In this document: piece after piece, positions 58,477 through 64,000 of the stretch
Layout of the letters: each line of letters opens with the position of its first letter
Numbering within the stretch: position 1 is the stretch's first letter
DNA from: JACQFZ01 sp036381895
GTDB taxonomy: Bacteria > Pseudomonadota > Gammaproteobacteria > Acidiferrobacterales > Sulfurifustaceae
DNA length: 64,000 nucleotides
Direction: 5' to 3'
NCBI GenBank assembly: GCA_036381895.1
Contig: DASVBY010000047.1
Span: 1 to 64,000 of the forward strand
Notes under the pieces: model-generated
Told to the model about the DNA's origin: nothing
Database searches by the model: none
What the model saw: the letters and a program-made list of their open reading frames with translations, nothing else
Position numbers and translations under genes: made by a program

Positions 58477-60356
58477 GCGAGCAGCACCTCGCGCGTCGTC
58501 CGTGACGCCTCGCGCCGCCGTACGACATCGAGCCGCAGCGCCGTGTCCGGCCCGAGACGCAGGCGCTGGCGCAGCGTCAGTTCGGTGGCGGAGTGCACGT
58601 CGCCGGCCGCGTAGCGCCGCGCCCGGCCCGCGAGCTCCGCGCGCCAGCGCGCCGAAAGGTCGACGAGCGCGCCAGCGGCGACACCGGCACCGAGCGCGTA
58701 GTCGTTCTCGAGATAGCCGCTCGCCTCGAGCGCCGCCTCGGCGAGCCCGTATACGAGCCATTGGGATGCCGGTTCCCAGGCGAGTCCTGCCCCACCCTCG
58801 GCGCGAAACACGAGCGGCTCCGCCCCGCTCGCGAGCGTCTTGCGGGCGAAGCCGACGCCGACGCGCCACGAGACGGGCTTGAGCAGCTGGTCGCGCGGCG
58901 ACAGCGACGTGATGCTGACGAGATCGAGCTGCTGCAGCCGCAGCGCGTCGTCGCGCGCATGGTGCCGCAGCCGCAGCGCGAAGAACTCGATGCCGGCACC
59001 GCGGTTGTACCCCTCTTCCGGATCGAGCAGATCGTGATACGCCGGCCGCAGCTGCAGCTCCTGGAACGTCTCGCCGCGTGCGCGCCCGATCCCGAATCCG
59101 GCGCGTGCCGAGCGGTGGCCCTGATCGGGACGCACCGCCGGCGCCGGCGGCGGCGATTCGTCGCCGACGGCGAGCCGGCTGCGCGCGAGCAGCAGCTCGC
59201 GCAGCCGCGCGGCGGCGGCGCTGTTGTCCGCAACGCGCCCGCGCAGACGCTCGTACTCGAGGTACTCGAACGCGAGCTCGAGTACCCGTGCGCGCTCGAC
59301 CTCCGGGAGCTCCGTGATCGGCCCCTGGTCGAGCGGCGTGCGGCTGCGCGCCAGCTGCTGCGCCAGCGCGACCTGCGCGGCGTCGAGGCGCGCCGCCCGG
59401 TGCCGCAGGATCGTGCTCCGCGCCGGGCGGTAGGTCGCGCGGCGCAGCAGTCCGGGTTCTTCGGTGACCGCGCGTACGGTATCGGCCGGGACCACCCAGA
59501 GCGGAAATCGCGCCGCCAACCGGAGCTCCGGGCGCGCGACGTCGAACAGCGACAGCAGGTGGTAGGAGCAGTTCTCGTCGAAGAAGTAGTAGTCGAAGCG
59601 GACCGGACCGAGCTCCCAGACGTGCATCAGGATGCGCTCGATCTCCTCCCCGGTGAAATCGAGCTCGTATTCCCAGATGTCGCGGTTCTCGAGGTCGTTG
59701 TACTCGGTGACCTTGGCGTAGTACGGCGAGATCGAGAACAGCCCCGGATAGCCGCCGAAGATGCCCTTCACCGCGAACACCAGCCCGCTGGTCTCGTTCG
59801 TCGCCGCCGCGTAGTTGATCGCGTACGCGAGCAGGCGCGTGCGCTCGTCCTGGTCGCGCGCGTCCACGCGCAGCAGCGTGTGCCCGTAGAGCGACGCGGG
59901 GTTGTTGAGATAAGCGGCGGGAAAGACGAGCGTCAGCGCCTGCGGATTGAGCGCCGCGCGCCAGGCGCGGTAGCGCGCGCACGGCTGCTCCGGGAGGCGC
60001 GCCGGATCGAAGCCGAGCTCCTGCTTGAGCCAGTGATAGCGGGCGATGAAGCGGCATTGCGGATTCTGCCGCTCCGGCGTCTCGACCACCGTCGAGAAGA
60101 ACGCCGCGAGCGTCGCCTCGAGCTCGCCCGCGGGGTTGGTCTTGCCGTCGGGTGCGTTGAAGAACTCCGGGTCGTCGGCGTGGCTCTCGACCCCGGGGAA
60201 CAGCACGTTCGGCCGGTAGTGCAGCAGTGCGTGCCACTGCGGCGCGTCCGCCAGGCGCTTCGCGCGCGCCGCTGCGATCAGCTCGTTGAGATAGTCGTTC
60301 GCTTCCGCCGCGAGCGGCAGCCCGAAGAGCAGCAGGCACAACAGCGCACGCGTCAT
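58458..60356 (-). CDS. DUF4105 envelope protein with C-terminal beta-rich region
   Basis: A 632-residue exported protein. The signal peptide (MTRALLCLLLFGLPLAAEA) precedes an all-alpha N-terminal segment. The DUF4105 core then shows SLYGHTLLRVDA, GIFGGYPGLFSISPYYAKV and YDFENCS-type motifs (FFDENCSYHLLSL). The last about 230 residues contain alternating aromatic/polar strands ending AWHYYF, the pattern of an outer-membrane beta-barrel (DUF7840-like). A Cys in the core is conserved, as in thiol-dependent DUF4105 enzymes. An alternative GTG start lies at 60380. Confidence 0.85.
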   Translation of the reverse strand: MTRALLCLLLFGLPLAAEANDYLNELIAAARAKRLADAPQWHALLHYRPNVLFPGVESHADDPEFFNAPDGKTNPAGELEATLAAFFSTVVETPERQNPQCRFIARYHWLKQELGFDPARLPEQPCARYRAWRAALNPQALTLVFPAAYLNNPASLYGHTLLRVDARDQDERTRLLAYAINYAAATNETSGLVFAVKGIFGGYPGLFSISPYYAKVTEYNDLENRDIWEYELDFTGEEIERILMHVWELGPVRFDYYFFDENCSYHLLSLFDVARPELRLAARFPLWVVPADTVRAVTEEPGLLRRATYRPARSTILRHRAARLDAAQVALAQQLARSRTPLDQGPITELPEVERARVLELAFEYLEYERLRGRVADNSAAAARLRELLLARSRLAVGDESPPPAPAVRPDQGHRSARAGFGIGRARGETFQELQLRPAYHDLLDPEEGYNRGAGIEFFALRLRHHARDDALRLQQLDLVSITSLSPRDQLLKPVSWRVGVGFARKTLASGAEPLVFRAEGGAGLAWEPASQWLVYGLAEAALEASGYLENDYALGAGVAAGALVDLSARWRAELAGRARRYAAGDVHSATELTLRQRLRLGPDTALRLDVVRRREASRTTREVLLAWHYYF

Positions 60357-60384
60357 GAAGCGATAGTGCAAGAACCGCACGCTG

Positions 60385-60416
60385 AAAAAAAGACACCCGG
60401 CGAGGCGCCGGGTGTC
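60385..60416 (-). terminator. Rho-independent terminator of the DUF3015 gene
   Basis: A perfect 11-bp stem (GACACCCGGCG / CGCCGGGTGTC) with a 3-base loop is followed on the minus strand by seven T. It lies 19 bases after the DUF3015 stop and just before the DUF4105 start. Confidence 0.9.
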
Positions 60417-60434
60417 CGGACGGAACAGCGTCGC

Positions 60435-60932
60435 TCAGATGTTGGCCGAATAGATCGAGAGCGTCTCGCTCTCCGCCAGCACCTGCTTCAGGCCGGCGAC
60501 GATCTCTTCGGTCGAGGCGTGCTCGGACGCGAAGATGCGGCCGAAGTTCTCTTTGGTCGTCGTGGAGAACGCCGCTTTGTGCTCGGGGCGGACGCCGACG
60601 AGCGCGGCGAGCGAGTCGAGCGCCTCGCCCTCGCCGACCGACATGTCGCGGGCGAGCTTCTCCTTGTTGCCGTCGATGAACATCGCGGTCTTCCAGTTCG
60701 ACCTGACCACGCCGTCCTGCGTGCAGCCGGACGTACCCGAGGAAATGCCGAATGTCTGGTTGCCCGAGGTGCCGTTGGTCGTCGCCGCGAGCACCTGCGG
60801 CGCCACACCACGCTGGCCTTCGAACACCTTGCTGCCCCAACCGCAGCTGCCCACGTTGTTCTCGCCCGCCGCCATACCGGCGACCGGGAACAGGCCAACG
60901 AGAGCAACCGCCAGAAGCTTCTTATTACGCAT
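60435..60932 (-). CDS. DUF3015 family exported protein
   Basis: A 165-residue precursor with a signal peptide (MRNKKLLAVALVGLFPVAGMAAG). The mature region has the DUF3015 layout: CGWGSKVFEGQRG near the start, GTSGNQTFGISSGTSGC in the middle and a helical C-terminus ending SIYSANI. Two Cys (about 33 and 75) may form a disulfide. A GGAG site precedes the ATG. It is monocistronic, with promoter, dyad and terminator all visible. Function unknown. Confidence 0.87.
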   Translation of the reverse strand: MRNKKLLAVALVGLFPVAGMAAGENNVGSCGWGSKVFEGQRGVAPQVLAATTNGTSGNQTFGISSGTSGCTQDGVVRSNWKTAMFIDGNKEKLARDMSVGEGEALDSLAALVGVRPEHKAAFSTTTKENFGRIFASEHASTEEIVAGLKQVLAESETLSIYSANI

Positions 60933-60957
60933 TCGCGTTTCTCCATTCAGTTGGACG

Positions 60958-60981
60958 GTGTGGTCGAGTTGCGAACCACAC
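60958..60981. repeat. Inverted repeat at the DUF3015 transcription start
   Basis: Perfect 7-bp arms GTGTGGT and ACCACAC are separated by 10 bases. The element begins four bases after the -10 box in the leftward direction, so it covers the likely +1 to +22 region. It could be an operator or a 5' mRNA stem. Confidence 0.5.
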
Positions 60982-60985
60982 AATC

Positions 60986-61013
60986 TGTATAGGTGATGCG
61001 GGAAAGCCGTCAA
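60986..61013 (-). promoter_or_regulatory. Sigma-70 promoter of the DUF3015 gene
   Basis: On the minus strand TTGACG (61008-61013) and TATACA (60986-60991) are separated by 16 bases. The start of transcription would be near 60979, 47 bases before the ATG. Confidence 0.6.
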
Positions 61014-61062
61014 GGAACGTCCCCAAGGGCCGCCCGCGTCGAGATCCGGCGGCGAAAGCCGG

Positions 61063-61875
61063 TCAGTGCATCGCGCGATCGGCGAAGAAGATGAGAAGCA
61101 CGCCGGCGGCAATGAGCGCGAGCTGCTGCGCCGTCGCGCTCAGCGCGGGCCGGCGGTGCAGGCCGGGAATGAGATCGGCGACGGCGATATAGATGAAGCT
61201 CGCCGCGGCCGCGGCCAGCACGTACGGCACCGCCGCCATGGCCCACGACAGCGAGAAGTACGCGGCCACCCCGCCCGCCACCATGGTCAGGCTGGACAGG
61301 ACGTTGTAGAGCAGCGCCCGCACGCGTGAATAACCGCTCATGAGCAGGATGGCGAAGTCGCCGAGCTCCTGCGGCACCTCGTGAGCGATGACCGCGATTG
61401 CGGTAACGATGCCGAGATGCACGTCCGCGAGGAACGCGGCCGCGATCAGCACGCCGTCGACGAAGTTGTGGATGCCGTCGCCGATCAGTATCAGGCTGCC
61501 CGCCGCTGCGCTGCGGGCGTGCTCGATCGCGCCGCCGTGCAGGTGCGGTGCGCCGTCGCCGGCGCCGCCGTGCACCTCGCAATCGTACGTGTGGCAGTGG
61601 CGCCAGATGACCATCTTCTCGAGCAGGAAGAAGCCGAGCAGCGCGATCAGCACCGTGAGCGCGATGCCGTGCGCCGTGACCCCGGCGGTTTCGAGCGCGT
61701 GCGGCAGCAGCGCGAGGAACGCGCCGCCGAGGAGCGTACCGACGGCGAAGCTCAACAAGGCGGGCAGCAGGCGCTCGCGCGCCCGATCGGACAGGAGCAG
61801 CAGCACGCCGGCGGCGAGCACGCCCAGCACGCCGCCCGCGACGGTGAGCGCGATGATCCAGGCAAGCGGGTTCAT
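61063..61875 (-). CDS. ZIP-family metal transporter
   Basis: A 270-residue inner-membrane transporter of divalent metals such as zinc or iron. Eight hydrophobic segments are visible. The metal site motifs are GDGIHNFVDG (helix 4) and IAHEVPQELGDFAI (helix 5), with the usual His/Asp/Glu residues. A His-rich loop (CHTYDCEVHGG ... PHLHGG) lies between helices 3 and 4. Metal specificity cannot be fixed from sequence. Confidence 0.9.
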   Translation of the reverse strand: MNPLAWIIALTVAGGVLGVLAAGVLLLLSDRARERLLPALLSFAVGTLLGGAFLALLPHALETAGVTAHGIALTVLIALLGFFLLEKMVIWRHCHTYDCEVHGGAGDGAPHLHGGAIEHARSAAAGSLILIGDGIHNFVDGVLIAAAFLADVHLGIVTAIAVIAHEVPQELGDFAILLMSGYSRVRALLYNVLSSLTMVAGGVAAYFSLSWAMAAVPYVLAAAAASFIYIAVADLIPGLHRRPALSATAQQLALIAAGVLLIFFADRAMH

Positions 61876-61941
61876 CCGGAGGGGTTATGGTTATCGGAGT
61901 CGCGGCATCATACCCGATTCCGACCGGACGCGAGCGGAAAA

Positions 61942-62691
61942 CTACGCGAGCCAGATGAGCGACGCCATGCGGCCCGTCGCGCCGTCGCGCCGGTGCGAGA
62001 AGAAGAGCTCGGGCTGCGAGGCGGTGCAGTACCGGCCGCCGTGGATCGCGCGCACGCCGAGCGCCTCGAGGCGCTGGCGCGCGAGCGCGTAGAGATCCAG
62101 GTACCACTTGCCTCGACGCGCGGGGGCGAACGCAACGGCGGCTTCCGGGCGCCGCGAGACGAAAGCGTCGCGCACCTCCCCGCCGACCTCGTACGCCGGG
62201 GGGCCGATCGCCGGACCGAGCCACGCGAGCCGGTCCTCGGGCGGGGCGCGCAGCGCCGCCAGTCCCTGTTCGATCACCCCGCGGGCCAGGCCGCGCCAGC
62301 CGGCGTGCAGCAGCGCGACTTCGGTGCCGGCGCGATCGCACAGGAAAATCGGCAGGCAGTCGGCGGTGAGCACCGCGCAGATCACGCCGCGCGAGCGCGT
62401 GTAGGCGCCGTCCGCGCGCGTACCCGGCGCCGCCCGCGCCGCGTCGACCACGTCGGACCCGTGCACCTGCTCGAGCCATACGGGATCCGCCGGCAGCACG
62501 GCGCGCAGGCGCGCCCGGTTCTCGCGCACGTGCGCCGGGTCGTCGCCGACGTGTGCGCCGAGATTGAACGAACAGTACGCGCCGCGGCTCACGCCTCCGG
62601 CGCGCGTCGTGACGAGTGCGCGCACCGACGCCGGCGCCGGCCAGTCGGGCACGATGAACTGCTGTACGCCTTGCCGCTGCTCGCCGTTCAT
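61942..62691 (-). CDS. pgeF: Peptidoglycan editing factor PgeF (YfiH family)
   Basis: A 249-residue protein of the multicopper-oxidase-like YfiH family; PgeF removes misincorporated L-Ser from peptidoglycan precursors, and some members act on purine nucleosides. Markers are TTRAGGVSRGAYCSFNLGAHVGDD, WLEQVHGSDVV, the metal triad His, Cys and His in QVHG, TADCLPI and LLHAGWRGLA, and a C-terminal SHRRDGATGRMASLIWL. The rluD gene that often precedes it is not here. Confidence 0.93.
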   Translation of the reverse strand: MNGEQRQGVQQFIVPDWPAPASVRALVTTRAGGVSRGAYCSFNLGAHVGDDPAHVRENRARLRAVLPADPVWLEQVHGSDVVDAARAAPGTRADGAYTRSRGVICAVLTADCLPIFLCDRAGTEVALLHAGWRGLARGVIEQGLAALRAPPEDRLAWLGPAIGPPAYEVGGEVRDAFVSRRPEAAVAFAPARRGKWYLDLYALARQRLEALGVRAIHGGRYCTASQPELFFSHRRDGATGRMASLIWLA

Positions 62692-63113
62692 TCGTCGAGC
62701 GCTACGATCCGGGCAAACGGCGCGGCGGTCAAGCCGACGCTGCCGACGAGCCGATCCCGTGCCGGTACTCGTGGCCGTCCAGGCAGCCGTCCGGCGAGAG
62801 CGAGCGCACCGGGCAGGTCACGGCGCGCGCGCCGGGAGATCCTCACAGGTCGGACTTGGACAATCGAGCCGCGCGAGAGCACGCGCGGCCGGCAGTGCCG
62901 GCGGCGCGGACGCCGACTGCCGCGGACGAACCCCGATTCTGGCTCGACGTGGAATGCGGATAGCGGCGGTTCGCGCGGCTCCGCGGGAAGAATCCCGAGG
63001 CGCGCCGCAGGCGCCGATCGGGAGCAACTGCATCAGCTGTCGAGGCGAGCCGCCTGCCGGCCACGAATGCCCCAACGAGCGAACGGCGCTGCGGGGCAGC
63101 GCCGTTCTTCGCT
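62692..63113. other. Intergenic region without a recognisable gene
   Basis: This 422 bp stretch between pgeF and the THX gene shows only short frames with no ribosome site or family likeness. A strong hairpin lies at 63081-63107. A promoter for pgeF should lie on its pgeF side, but none is clear. Confidence 0.5.
63081..63107. terminator. Hairpin downstream of the THX gene
   Basis: A perfect 11-bp stem (GAACGGCGCTG / CAGCGCCGTTC) with a 5-base loop begins six bases after the THX stop. No T run follows it on the minus strand, so it is a possible terminator or 3' protective stem. Confidence 0.5.
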
Positions 63114-63263
63114 CTACGCGGCGCTCGATCGCGGAGTCTGCCGGCGCGGCGGCTGGTTCGCAGGCGCAGCGGCTTGCCGCTTCTTGTCCTCCTTCGGCCG
63201 CGTCTTGCCGTGGGTACCGCGAAAGAGCTTGCCACGGCGGGTGCGGATGTCGCCTTTGCCCAT
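63114..63263 (-). CDS. 30S ribosomal protein THX-like
   Basis: A 49-residue, very basic protein starting MGKGDIRTRRGKLFRGTHGKTRP, which matches the Thx peptide that sits in the head of the small ribosomal subunit. The C-terminal part is a Lys/Gln/Ala/Pro/Arg-rich extension (to 49 residues, longer than the roughly 25-residue thermophile form). A GAGGGC site precedes the ATG. It is too short for most ORF callers but the motif is clear. Confidence 0.88.
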   Translation of the reverse strand: MGKGDIRTRRGKLFRGTHGKTRPKEDKKRQAAAPANQPPRRQTPRSSAA

Positions 63264-63309
63264 GGTGCCCTCGTTGCCTGTTGAGTGCGATGCCGTGCGA
63301 AACGGCGCT

Positions 63310-63828
63310 CTATTCTTTAATGACCGTAATGGGATTTGTAAAGAGCACCGAGTTCGGAATGAGAATGCGGCGCGCTTCCTGCTGCAGCGTCGTGTAGCGG
63401 AGATCGATCGCGACCACGGTGCCCTCGTGCCCGCTTACGCTGATGCGGTCGTTCACGCCGAACGGACGGTAGAGCAGCAACAGCACGCCGGCGAGCAGGT
63501 TCGAGATCGTGTCTTTGAGCGCGAATCCGAGCGCGAAGCCGGTAAGGCCGAGACCCGCGACGAGCGCGGCAATATTCACCCCGAGCGTGCCGAGCGCAGT
63601 AACGACGCCGAGGCCGACCAGCGTGAAGCGCGCGGTGCGCGACAAGAGCGCCGCCACGAGCATGTTGATGCGCGCGAAGCCCGTGACGCGCCGGATGGCG
63701 CGGTCGGCGACGGTCGCAGCGACCCAGAACGCGGCGACGATCACGAGTGCGACCAGCGCCCGGGGACCCCAGAGCACCGCGAGTGTCTGCAGGTGATCGG
63801 CTATGGATTCGAGCGTAGCGCGCCCCAC
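63310..63828 (-). CDS. Short MscS-family mechanosensitive channel
   Basis: A 172-residue inner-membrane protein with three hydrophobic helices. The third is the MscS pore pattern (NIAALVAGLGLTGFALGFALKDTISNLLAG) ending in the gating segment, followed by the FGVNDRISVSG beta domain and the IPNSVLFTNPITVI element. It ends there, lacking the large C-terminal alpha/beta domain of the E. coli 286-residue MscS. Short versions are common. An upstream gene is not visible; 63829-64000 contains nothing I can support. Confidence 0.9.
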   Translation of the reverse strand: MGRATLESIADHLQTLAVLWGPRALVALVIVAAFWVAATVADRAIRRVTGFARINMLVAALLSRTARFTLVGLGVVTALGTLGVNIAALVAGLGLTGFALGFALKDTISNLLAGVLLLLYRPFGVNDRISVSGHEGTVVAIDLRYTTLQQEARRILIPNSVLFTNPITVIKE

Positions 63829-64000
63829 GGCTCAGCGGACGAGCGGCCGGGCGCACTCATCCGACGCGCAGCGCGCGACCGTCCTCTCTTGCACAGTCAT
63901 GGCTCAACGTCTCCGCGGCAGCGACCGTCGACTCCGCCCGGGCGGCGCGCCGCGCGTACGCGCACCGCGGCCGCTCCGTTCCCCTGGCGGGGGCGGCCTC

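Noticed and set aside
57619..60840. A 1073-codon fused frame on the minus strand
   Set aside because: Only its last 285 codons (the hydrolase) look like a protein. The rest runs out of frame through the DUF4105 and DUF3015 genes.
62688..62882. A 64-codon frame overlapping the pgeF start
   Set aside because: It has an ATGA overlap but begins at a GTG without a ribosome site, and its product is a low-information Arg/Ala/Leu string.

Overview
The window is a 64 kb, strongly G+C-rich stretch of a proteobacterial chromosome. The housekeeping genes (pcnB, hrpB, dksA, yheT-like, rraA-free panCD block, pgeF, clpB/htrA) and the membrane-bound formate dehydrogenase type point to a gammaproteobacterium with respiratory or lithotrophic habits. 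The exact genus is inference. No IS element, prophage, CRISPR array or rRNA operon is visible. There is one tRNA gene, tRNA-Glu(CUC).

Region 1 (1-24280) is dominated by molybdenum cofactor and formate metabolism. mobA-mobB-moeA run leftwards, with moeA cut by the window start. A sigma-54-type response regulator and a sensor kinase run rightwards beside them, followed by small conserved genes, a DUF4105 membrane protein and a Tat-exported Rieske-like protein. A long leftward cluster follows, in transcription order: DUF3305, DUF3306, a multi-[4Fe-4S] protein, an optional 55-codon ORF, a TorD-like chaperone, a small Tat-signal protein, FdhA (Cys type), FdhB, two small lipoproteins, cytochrome b FdhC, sodC, moaD, moaE and an exported ankyrin protein. 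Divergent to it are moaA, an unusual fdhD and a HTH plus periplasmic-binding-protein-like regulator. A GG-N10-GC element upstream of DUF3305 looks like a sigma-54 promoter. Together these genes would make the pterin (MoaA, MoaD, MoaE), insert molybdenum and GMP (MoeA, MobA, MobB), sulfurate the cofactor (FdhD), fold and export the enzyme (TorD, small Tat protein) and pass formate electrons to quinone (FdhABC).

Region 2 (24300-34430) holds a small periplasmic protein with a clear terminator, a patatin-like hydrolase, panD-panC, a deoxynucleoside kinase, pcnB, tRNA-Glu, a YbbN/CnoX-type thioredoxin, a membrane ankyrin protein, a carboxylesterase, queD, a two-domain rhodanese and an aminotransferase.

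Region 3 (34430-50011) contains dksA, dihydroorotase, uppP, a DedA/YqaA-like protein, a receiver-GGDEF protein with a broken catalytic motif, a YheT-like hydrolase, hrpB, another alpha/beta hydrolase, a GGDEF-EAL receptor paired with a substrate-binding lipoprotein, a UdgX-type uracil-DNA protein, two methyltransferases (one PmtA-like) and a DUF167 protein.

Region 4 (50061-64000) is a protein quality-control and envelope block: a DegP/DegQ protease, clpB with a heat-shock-type promoter, an acyltransferase, a UMF1-type MFS transporter, nadC, a lipoprotein hydrolase, a second DUF4105 protein, a DUF3015 protein with its own promoter and terminator, a ZIP metal transporter, pgeF, ribosomal protein THX and a short MscS-type channel. 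Many gene pairs overlap by a few bases and several starts are GTG or TTG.
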